From contig CAYTNB010000057.1 of NCBI GenBank assembly GCA_964439085.1, forward strand, positions 1 to 13,691: a stretch of DNA of 13,691 nt, in the 5' to 3' direction. Source of the DNA: JAADIV01 sp964439085 (lineage in GTDB: Bacteria; Desulfobacterota; Desulfobulbia; Desulfobulbales; VMSU01). Made by a program: the position numbers and the translations under genes. Shown piece by piece: positions 1-5,210 of this stretch. A model generated the notes under the pieces. The model saw only the letters and a list, made by a program, of their open reading frames with translations. It made no database searches and was not told where the DNA came from. Each line of letters begins with the position of its first letter. The first letter of the stretch is position 1.

Positions 1-389
1 ATCTTATCCCCACTACAACCAGTGCTGCTCAGCAAATCCCCTTGGTCATCCCATCGTTAATTAATAAATTTGACGCCCTGGCTATAAGGGTGCCAACCCC
101 GGATGTACATCTTGCCGATTTTACCATTCGGGTCAACCAGGAAATTACCAAAGCCGACTTATTAAAAACTCTGGTGATCGCCTCACGAGGGGAAATGTGC
201 GGGATACTACAAGTTAGTCAGGAACCACTTGTTAGTATTGATTTCAGAAACAGCAGCCATTCCTGTGTAATTGACGCCACACAGATCAAATTTAATCATG
301 ATATGATCAAGATTTTAGTATGGCATGCTAATGAATTTTCCTACTGCCAGCGTCTAATTGATCTGGTAAATTTTATAGCTACTCCCTAA
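1..389 (+). CDS. Glyceraldehyde-3-phosphate / erythrose-4-phosphate dehydrogenase family, C-terminal part (5' end outside window)
   Basis: The reading frame is open from the left edge (codons in phase from base 3) to TAA at 387-389, giving about 128 residues of the C-terminal half of an NAD(P)-dependent aldose-phosphate dehydrogenase. Visible family landmarks are the PTTTSAA phosphate-site segment, AIRVPTPDVHLADFT with the substrate-phosphate arginine, EPLVSIDF, and the closing LVWHANEFSYCQRLIDL. The last aligns with the usual YDNEWGYSNR segment, whose Asn contacts the nicotinamide and is kept here. The D-to-A, W-to-F and G-to-S changes make it divergent. The LVSIDF...HSCVIDATQ stretch reads more like the erythrose-4-phosphate dehydrogenase branch (Epd) as I recall it. 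The catalytic Cys lies outside the window, so glycolytic enzyme, Epd or specialised paralogue cannot be separated. A TTG at 42 is an internal codon, not the start. An 87-bp gap separates it from the next gene. Confidence 0.9.
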   Translation, partial: LIPTTTSAAQQIPLVIPSLINKFDALAIRVPTPDVHLADFTIRVNQEITKADLLKTLVIASRGEMCGILQVSQEPLVSIDFRNSSHSCVIDATQIKFNHDMIKILVWHANEFSYCQRLIDLVNFIATP

Positions 390-464
390 ATGTGAAAAAA
401 GCTGCTGGCAGGTTAATTAATTACATGCTAGTTTACAGAAAATTTATCACCTTCCACTTTTATT

Positions 465-469
465 AAGGA
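465..469 (+). promoter_or_regulatory. Ribosome binding site of the PPIase lipoprotein gene
   Basis: AAGGA lies 7 nt before the ATG at 477 and supports that start, which also gives a correctly placed lipoprotein signal peptide. Confidence 0.7.
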
Positions 470-476
470 TAAAAAC

Positions 477-1424
477 ATGTCAAGAAAACACTCCATCATA
501 AAGGTTCTGATTATTCTTCTCGTCATAGCCTTTATTATTCCTGCATGTAGTAAGCAGCAAAAAAAAGACACTAAAACCAATGTCGCCTACGTCAATAATT
601 CGCCAATTTCCAGGCAGCAACTTAACACCGAGATGAACCGCCTGAAACAACGTTTTTATAGCAACAAAATTTCTGTAGAGCAGAAAAAGCAGATGAAAAA
701 AGAGGTATTGGAGATTTTAATTGGTGGTAAAATCCTCTATATGGCCAGCCAGAAGAAAGGTCTTAAAGTAACGGCCAAAGAGATAGATGATTTTAGAACC
801 ATGAGTAAAAAAGATTACCCAGACACAGATAAATTTAAAAATAACTTCACCGATATCGATCTACGTCAAAAAATTGCTATAGACAAGTTTATCACCAAGG
901 AATTCGCCGACAAAACGAAGATTACAGATAAGGAGAGTAAAAAATATTATCATGATAATATTGATGATTTTACTCGTCCAGCGCAGGTTATGGCCAGCCA
1001 TATTCTTATCAAAGTCTCCCCAAATGCCTCGAAGAAAGATAAGGCCATTGCGTTAAAAAAGATAAAAAATGTTCAGAACAAATTGCAAGGTGGAGCTGAT
1101 TTCGCAGCTATAGCAAAAGAATATTCCGAGGATAAATCTAAAGAAAATGGCGGTAGCATTGGTTTCTTTATGAAAGGGCAAATGGCCAAGACCTTTGAAG
1201 ACGAGGCCTTTCTCCTTAAGACTGGCGAAGTAAGTAAAATTGTTACAACTGAATTTGGTTACCACATAATTAAAGTTACTGACAAAAAACCTGCCGTAGT
1301 TATCCCGTATAAAGATGTCGAGGTTAAATTGAAAAATTATCTTAAACAGCGGGCTATTCAGGCAAAAATTGAGAAATTTATCGCTGAAAGAAAGAAAACT
1401 TTCAAGATAGAAACTTATCTGTAA
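477..1424 (+). CDS. Parvulin-type peptidyl-prolyl isomerase lipoprotein (SurA/PrsA-like)
   Basis: This 315-residue protein is a predicted extracytoplasmic folding catalyst. Residues 1-24 form a lipoprotein signal: a basic start, a hydrophobic stretch from about 7 to 21, and a lipobox IPAC with the lipidated Cys at 24. Ser at +2 suggests the outer membrane if Lol rules apply. Residues about 35-165 are a helical, lysine-rich SurA_N-like chaperone region. Residues about 169-270 are one PpiC/rotamase domain, with ASHILIK at the start, GADFAAIAKEYSED in the middle, GGSIGFF, and FGYHIIKV at the end. The family isomerises Xaa-Pro bonds and helps outer-membrane or secreted proteins fold. It has a single parvulin domain (E. 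coli SurA has two), which is closer to PrsA or to short deltaproteobacterial SurA-like proteins. It heads a tight run with the kinase gene 5 bp downstream. Clients are unknown. Confidence 0.9.
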   Translation: MSRKHSIIKVLIILLVIAFIIPACSKQQKKDTKTNVAYVNNSPISRQQLNTEMNRLKQRFYSNKISVEQKKQMKKEVLEILIGGKILYMASQKKGLKVTAKEIDDFRTMSKKDYPDTDKFKNNFTDIDLRQKIAIDKFITKEFADKTKITDKESKKYYHDNIDDFTRPAQVMASHILIKVSPNASKKDKAIALKKIKNVQNKLQGGADFAAIAKEYSEDKSKENGGSIGFFMKGQMAKTFEDEAFLLKTGEVSKIVTTEFGYHIIKVTDKKPAVVIPYKDVEVKLKNYLKQRAIQAKIEKFIAERKKTFKIETYL

Positions 1425-1429
1425 AGAAA

Positions 1430-2506
1430 ATGGAATTACAACAACGCCTTGCCATACTCAAACAAATTGATCTTTTTCAATCTCTGACAGATGGAGAGTT
1501 AAAGCGTTTTGCCAAAGCGATTATCCCTGTTCTCTCTAAAGATGAAACAGTTTTATTTCATGAAGGAGATATTGGCGGGGAGATGTATATATTGGTAGCC
1601 GGTTCCTTGCAAATATATAAGAAAAACCGCAGGTTAACAACCATTTTTCCACCAGATTACGTTGGCGAGATGTCATTAATCGATGATAAACCACGGTCTG
1701 CCACTGTAATTGCCGCTCCCGACTCTGAGCTTTTCAAAATAACCGCCCAGCAATTTGCAACTTTCATAGAAAGCCCCCTGCCCATGGTTTCCATGGTCAA
1801 GACCTTGAGCCGCCGAATACGCAGGGATAACGAGTTAATTTCAGCAGAATTCACGAAGGCAAATATACTGATTCACGATATGCGCAATACTATTTCGGCA
1901 TTCCTGATGCTTGATCTATTGGAAAAGTCCAGCACTGACGAAAAGCAGTTAAAGTATCTAAGTCTTCTCCAAAAAGGCCGCTACGATCTGGCAGAAATGC
2001 TTGATGAGGCCCTAGCCAACGCCAAGTGCCTCCATTTCAATAAGGAAGCAAAAGACAATTCGCTAACCGAACTGATTAATGAATTGGCAGCCTGTGATTT
2101 TACAGTTCATCCCGACTTGACCGACAAAAAAATCGTTCTGGAGGTCATGGATATACCGCCATTTTTATTCCATAACACTGATATACGTAGGGTTATAACC
2201 AACCTGGTAATAAATGCGGCACAGGCAAGTAAACCAAAAAGTTCCATACAGATTTGCCTCACCAGCCAAAATGGCTTGGCCAGGGTATCAATCTCCGATC
2301 AGGGCAGCGGCATTCCAACAAATATCCAAAACAAAATTTTTCTACCCCATTTTTCAACCAAGGATGGTGGCAGTGGCTTTGGCCTCGCCTCCTGCAAACA
2401 AATCATTGAGGAACAGCATGGCGGCACCCTTTCCTTTACCAGCTCGACAGAGCAAGGAAGTACCTTCTCCTTTACCATCCCCATTACCGAGCAAACTGTG
2501 ACTTGA
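1430..2506 (+). CDS. Histidine kinase with N-terminal cyclic-nucleotide-binding domain
   Basis: A 358-residue soluble sensor kinase with no membrane segment or signal peptide. Residues about 15-130 are a CRP-like cyclic-nucleotide-binding fold. The phosphate-binding cassette VGEMSLIDDKPRSATVIA (78-95) keeps Gly79, Glu80 and Arg89, the residues that hold the ribose and phosphate, so real ligand binding is plausible. Residues about 145-200 are the dimerisation helices, with H-box IHDMRNTISAF and likely phospho-acceptor His149. Residues about 245-353 are the ATPase: N-box NLVINAAQA (Asn258, Asn262), G1 SDQGSGI (290-295), F-box FLPHFSTKD, and G2 GSGFGLA (314-320). No response regulator is adjacent. 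The ATG lies 5 bp after the PPIase stop, with only a weak purine-rich ribosome site, so translational coupling is likely. It is probably in one operon with the flanking genes. cAMP versus cGMP cannot be decided by eye. Confidence 0.9.
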   Translation: MELQQRLAILKQIDLFQSLTDGELKRFAKAIIPVLSKDETVLFHEGDIGGEMYILVAGSLQIYKKNRRLTTIFPPDYVGEMSLIDDKPRSATVIAAPDSELFKITAQQFATFIESPLPMVSMVKTLSRRIRRDNELISAEFTKANILIHDMRNTISAFLMLDLLEKSSTDEKQLKYLSLLQKGRYDLAEMLDEALANAKCLHFNKEAKDNSLTELINELAACDFTVHPDLTDKKIVLEVMDIPPFLFHNTDIRRVITNLVINAAQASKPKSSIQICLTSQNGLARVSISDQGSGIPTNIQNKIFLPHFSTKDGGSGFGLASCKQIIEEQHGGTLSFTSSTEQGSTFSFTIPITEQTVT

Positions 2507-3348
2507 AAACAGCACATTTTTTAGAATATCAAAAAAAGGTAGATGAAACGTGCCGATTTTTGGAAAAGGAGTTTACTACCCCTCCCCAAATCGTCGTTAT
2601 AACAGGAACAGGGCAAGGTAGATTGCCAGCTGACTTGAATGTGCATCAGAAAATACCATATAGCAGTATTCCTAATTTCCCCAAGGCCACGGCCCCTGGT
2701 CATGAAAACCAGCTAATTATAGGTCAAATTGCAGACCAGGAAGTTGCTGTTTTCCAGGGTAGATTCCATTATTATGAGGGATATTCAATAAATGAAATAA
2801 CCCTTCCCGTAAGAGTATTTTCTATAATAGGTGCCCAAATTTTGTTAACGGGGAATACAGCAGGCGGCCTGAACCCGGAATTTAGCCCAGGAGAATTAAT
2901 GATTGTCGATGATCATTTGAATTTAATGGGGGTTAATCCACTGCGCGGTCCAAACAACGACATGTGGGGGCCACGCTTTCCGGATATGTCACAGGTGTAC
3001 TCAGAAAGACTTAAAAAAAGAGCCATAGCCGCTGCCAAACGGCTTGATATTAGTGTAAAAAGAGGAGTTTACGCCGCAGTGGCAGGTCCCAGCCTTGAGA
3101 CCCCGGCCGAAACCAGATTTTTGAGAATTTGCGGTGCCGATGCCGTTGGCATGTCAACCGTTCCAGAAATCATCGTAGCCAAACATGCGGGGATGGAGGT
3201 ATTAGGGCTGTCCATTATCGCCAATATTAATGACCCTGATAATTTTCAGCCCATAATTCTAGAAGAGGTAATTACACAGGTAGAAAGAGCAGAAGATAAA
3301 TTTTTATCTCTCTTAAATGATATCCTTACTCACCTTCAAATTCAGTAA
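2503..3348 (+). CDS. punA: Purine nucleoside phosphorylase (trimeric PNP/MTAP family)
   Basis: A 281-residue enzyme that splits purine nucleosides with phosphate into free base and (deoxy)ribose-1-phosphate in the cytoplasm. Family motifs in order are GTGQG (35-39, normally GSGLG), APGHENQ (phosphate-site His67), VFQGRFHYYEGYS (Arg87, His89, Tyr91), NTAGGLNP (118-125), AGPSLETPAE (Glu199) and GMSTVPE (217-222). Asn241 sits in IIANIND, at the position of the base-selecting Asn that in 6-oxopurine PNPs replaces the Asp of MTA phosphorylase. Guanosine/inosine-type substrates are therefore likely. The start is TTG at 2503, sharing its last two bases with the kinase stop (4-bp overlap TTGA). No ATG or GTG occurs in frame near the N-terminus, and a later TTG would remove the first helix. 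There is no clear Shine-Dalgarno, so coupled translation is expected. Its 3' end overlaps the end of apt by 23 bp. Confidence 0.93.
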   Translation: MKTAHFLEYQKKVDETCRFLEKEFTTPPQIVVITGTGQGRLPADLNVHQKIPYSSIPNFPKATAPGHENQLIIGQIADQEVAVFQGRFHYYEGYSINEITLPVRVFSIIGAQILLTGNTAGGLNPEFSPGELMIVDDHLNLMGVNPLRGPNNDMWGPRFPDMSQVYSERLKKRAIAAAKRLDISVKRGVYAAVAGPSLETPAETRFLRICGADAVGMSTVPEIIVAKHAGMEVLGLSIIANINDPDNFQPIILEEVITQVERAEDKFLSLLNDILTHLQIQ

Positions 3349-3859
3349 GAGAATAAATACCATAGCCCTTATCTGCCAGTTTCTTTTCCCCCCCCACATC
3401 CGGCAAATTTACAATAAAGGCCATTTCTGCGACGACAGCACCTAGTTTTTCTACCAGACTTGCGGCAGCCAAGGCAGTGCCTCCTGTAGCCAGTAAATCA
3501 TCGACAAGCAGCACTCTCGCACCAGGTTTCAGGGCATCCTTATGAATCTCAACATGATCAGTGCCGTACTCCAGGGCATATTCCTGACTAATAACTTCAC
3601 CAGGCAATTTACCAGCTTTCCTAATAGGACAGAAACCCTTTCCCAAAGTATACGACAGAGCGCCACCCATAATAAAGCCACGAGCCTCAATCCCGACAAT
3701 AATATCGTAGTCAATTGTACCATTTATGTAGCGTTGGGTTAAATTATCAATCACCAGACGAAAGCCAACGGGATCCTTAATCAGGGTAGTAATATCTCGG
3801 AACATAATCCCCTTCTTTGGATAATCAGGGATCGATCTAATTAATGATTTAATTGGCAT
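3326..3859 (-). CDS. apt: Adenine phosphoribosyltransferase
   Basis: A 177-residue type I phosphoribosyltransferase of normal APT length that converts adenine and PRPP to AMP plus pyrophosphate. Diagnostic segments are the N-terminal IPDYPKKGIMFRDIT (10-24), VGIEARGF (55-62), the flexible catalytic loop RKAGKLPGEVISQEY (80-94), and the PRPP-binding loop VLLVDDLLATGGTA (116-129) with its two acidic residues. ATG at 3857-3859 is preceded by AAGGAG (3868-3873), 8 nt upstream. The gene lies 234 bp downstream of mtnP on the same strand. mtnP releases adenine from methylthioadenosine, so the pair forms a two-step adenine salvage route. A run of eight G on the coding strand (3388-3395) encodes Gly-Gly near the C-terminus and could be a slippage site. 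Confidence 0.96.
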   Translation of the reverse strand: MPIKSLIRSIPDYPKKGIMFRDITTLIKDPVGFRLVIDNLTQRYINGTIDYDIIVGIEARGFIMGGALSYTLGKGFCPIRKAGKLPGEVISQEYALEYGTDHVEIHKDALKPGARVLLVDDLLATGGTALAAASLVEKLGAVVAEMAFIVNLPDVGGEKKLADKGYGIYSLTEFEGE

Positions 3860-3867
3860 ATCTTTTT

Positions 3868-3873
3868 CTCCTT
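3868..3873 (-). promoter_or_regulatory. Ribosome binding site of apt
   Basis: The minus-strand sequence is AAGGAG, 8 nt before the ATG at 3859. It is a strong match to anti-Shine-Dalgarno and fixes the start. Confidence 0.75.
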
Positions 3874-3902
3874 AATTTTTAATTATGCGGTGTCTGGCAC
3901 AT

Positions 3903-4036
3903 TTTTGGTGAGCGCTCAACAAACCACCCTCTTGACGTTTATAACATCTCGGAATATGAGGGGTTCAGGGAGCGCTTACCATTTTTGTTTAACTTCGAGA
4001 ATTTCAGGAAGCGATCTGCGGGGTCAATGAGCGCAA
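3903..4036. repeat. Four imperfect GCG-centred boxes between mtnP and apt
   Basis: Four related 12-mers lie in one orientation at 3903-3914, 3963-3974, 4002-4013 and 4022-4033. Each ends in (G/A)AGCG, and three begin GTTCAG, TTTCAG or GGTCAA. The GCG cores start at 3912, 3972, 4011 and 4031, so spacing is 60, 39 and 20 bp, near multiples of two helical turns. The second and third are part of longer similar stretches (3949-3974 and 3995-4013). Function is unknown: spaced operator sites or a decayed repeat element would both fit. Confidence 0.4.
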
Positions 4037-4038
4037 GT

Positions 4039-4055
4039 AATAGGCCAAGCCTATT
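4039..4055 (+). terminator. Hairpin with T-rich tail, possible plus-strand terminator
   Basis: A perfect 7-bp stem, AATAGGC / GCCTATT, has a 3-nt loop and is followed on the plus strand by a T/C-rich run (4055-4067). On the minus strand no T run follows, so it is a poor terminator for mtnP. No plus-strand gene ends nearby; the closest is the purine nucleoside phosphorylase gene, 690 bp upstream. Confidence 0.35.
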
Positions 4056-4093
4056 TTCCTTTCTTCTTGCCTTCTCCCATTTTTTCAACCCTT

Positions 4094-4861
4094 CTATCCT
4101 CCGCAGACATCATCATATTCGGCTATATGAGGAATGACATCGCAAAACAAACTAATTACATTGTGAGCGTTTTTCTTCATAGTGGTCAGAATCATCTCCC
4201 AGGTAACCGGAGCTTCATCTTCATGCCAACAATCATAGTCAGTTGACATCGCCACTGTGGCATAATGCATTTTCTGCTCTCGAGCCAAATTGACCTCAGG
4301 AACGGTGCTCATGTTAATAACATCGGCATTCCAGGCACGAAACATATGGCTTTCTGCCTTGGTAGAGAACCTCGGTCCTTCAATGGTAATAACCGTTTTT
4401 TCAGAATGACAGGGAATATTAAGCGATTTAGCACGTTCGAGCAACAGTTTACGCAGATTTGGACAAAAAGGCTCCGCCATGGAGGTATGAACGACATGGC
4501 CCTTATCAAAGAAGGTCATCTCCCGACGTTTGGTAAAATCAATAAACTGATCAGGCAAGACCAAGTGCCCCGGTTCTATCTCCAGACGCAATGAGCCAAC
4601 GGCGGTGGCTGCCAGGACATGAGTACAGCCTAACTCTTTAAGGGCATAAATATTGGCCCTAAAATTAACTCCGCTGGGATAAATAGAATGATCCTTACCG
4701 TGCCGGGCCAGGATAACAACTTCAACGCCTTCGATTGACCCGCAAGTCAGAGGCGACGAAGGCTTGCCGTATGGATTTTCAACTATGACTTCCGAAGCAT
4801 TTTTCAGAATATCCGGTTCGTCCAAACCAGAGCCACCAATTATACCTATCTTTACTGCCAT
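4094..4861 (-). CDS. mtnP: S-methyl-5'-thioadenosine phosphorylase
   Basis: A 255-residue member of the trimeric PNP/MTAP family. It phosphorolyses 5'-methylthioadenosine, the by-product of polyamine and other SAM-dependent reactions, to adenine and 5-methylthioribose-1-phosphate. Motifs are IIGGSGLD (7-14), ARHGKDH (52-58), GVNFRANIYALKELG (64-78), DQFIDFT (104-110), IEGPRFSTKAES (160-171), MSTVPEV (184-190) and MSTDYDCW (205-212). Asp208 and Asp210 are the adenine-recognising acids that separate MTAP from PNP. Variations from the human enzyme include TAVGSLRLEI in place of TACGSLREEI. ATG at 4859-4861 follows GGAGG (4865-4869). It lies upstream of apt on the same strand, and apt would use its adenine product. 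No methylthioribose-1-phosphate isomerase is in the window, so the fate of the sugar is unknown. Confidence 0.95.
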   Translation of the reverse strand: MAVKIGIIGGSGLDEPDILKNASEVIVENPYGKPSSPLTCGSIEGVEVVILARHGKDHSIYPSGVNFRANIYALKELGCTHVLAATAVGSLRLEIEPGHLVLPDQFIDFTKRREMTFFDKGHVVHTSMAEPFCPNLRKLLLERAKSLNIPCHSEKTVITIEGPRFSTKAESHMFRAWNADVINMSTVPEVNLAREQKMHYATVAMSTDYDCWHEDEAPVTWEMILTTMKKNAHNVISLFCDVIPHIAEYDDVCGG

Positions 4862-4864
4862 AAT

Positions 4865-4869
4865 CCTCC
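4865..4869 (-). promoter_or_regulatory. Ribosome binding site of mtnP
   Basis: GGAGG on the minus strand lies within a G-rich run, only 3 nt before the ATG. The close spacing is slightly tight, but the match is strong. Confidence 0.6.
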
Positions 4870-4905
4870 CCCACTTTCAATAATCATCAATAATCAAACC
4901 ATCAT

Positions 4906-4919
4906 TTATACTGGTATAA
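4906..4919. promoter_or_regulatory. Palindrome in the mtnP leader, possible operator
   Basis: TTATAC-TG-GTATAA is a perfect 6-bp-arm palindrome between the predicted -10 and the ribosome site. The adjacent perfect 10-bp tandem repeat (4877-4896) adds to an unusual leader. No known regulator site was recognised. Confidence 0.3.
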
Positions 4920-4929
4920 GACAATGACA

Positions 4930-4958
4930 ATGATTACCGCTAAGGGAAAAGCTGTCAA
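4930..4958 (-). promoter_or_regulatory. Predicted sigma-70-type promoter of mtnP
   Basis: The minus strand has a perfect -35 TTGACA (4953-4958), a 17-bp spacer, and -10 AATCAT (4930-4935, 4 of 6). This implies a leader of about 60 nt containing the palindrome and tandem repeat. Confidence 0.4.
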
Positions 4959-5012
4959 GATAATTTATTTGGGAATAGTTTACAAAACTGCCGAACACCC
5001 CACGAGGGGGTA

Positions 5013-5079
5013 TCGGAGTTTACGCTTACCTGGTACCTTATAAATTATTTTCTAAAAGACAGGTAAGCGCAGACTCCGA
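5013..5079. repeat. Long inverted repeat (19-20 bp arms, 27-nt loop)
   Basis: The arm at 5014-5032 pairs with 5060-5078. Only two of 19 positions are not Watson-Crick, and both become G-U pairs in RNA; T5013-A5079 extends the stem. The compensated mismatches suggest a selected RNA structure rather than chance. No T run follows on either strand, so it is not a standard terminator. The arm contains CGCTTACC, and GCGCTTACC recurs at 3972-3980 on the other side of mtnP. Confidence 0.65.
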
Positions 5080-5210
5080 GAAAACAATATGTAAGGTACT
5101 AAATATGTCAAAAACAGTGAGAATTTCTTTTGAGAGATTGTAAAAGGCATCATACTCATGAACGGCAACTTAATGAAACCAAATGAGTTGCATCCGGCGG
5201 AATAGCAAAG

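Larger units (their letters stand above)
4862..5210. other. 349-bp gene-free region between the chemoreceptor gene and mtnP, rich in inverted repeats
   Basis: No coding region is supported here. In minus-strand order it holds a weak 6-bp stem (5165-5170 / 5186-5191), the long inverted repeat 5013-5079, and a GC-rich hairpin ACCCC/GGGGT (4997-5011). Then come a small hairpin AGTTT/AAACT (4977-4989), a promoter-like TTGACA (4953-4958), a palindrome TTATAC-TG-GTATAA (4906-4919), a perfect tandem TCAATAATCA x2 (4877-4896), and the mtnP ribosome site. GTACCTTA (5033-5040) can also pair with TAAGGTAC (5092-5099), giving an alternative fold. Confidence 0.6.

Noticed and set aside
2214..2501. 95-codon plus-strand frame within the histidine kinase
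   Set aside because: It overlaps the conserved ATPase motifs in another frame and is low-complexity proline-rich, a typical shadow.
3895..3909. TGGCAC followed by TGGT, like a sigma-54 promoter on the plus strand
   Set aside because: The -12 part is not TTGC, and no plus-strand gene follows; apt and mtnP are on the other strand.
4265..4594. 109-codon plus-strand frame inside mtnP
   Set aside because: It is antisense to a well-conserved enzyme gene, and its translation resembles no family.
4862..5210. Riboswitch (SAM or purine) upstream of mtnP
   Set aside because: The hairpins present do not show the conserved core of the purine or SAM riboswitches I know, and the long stem lies upstream of the predicted promoter.
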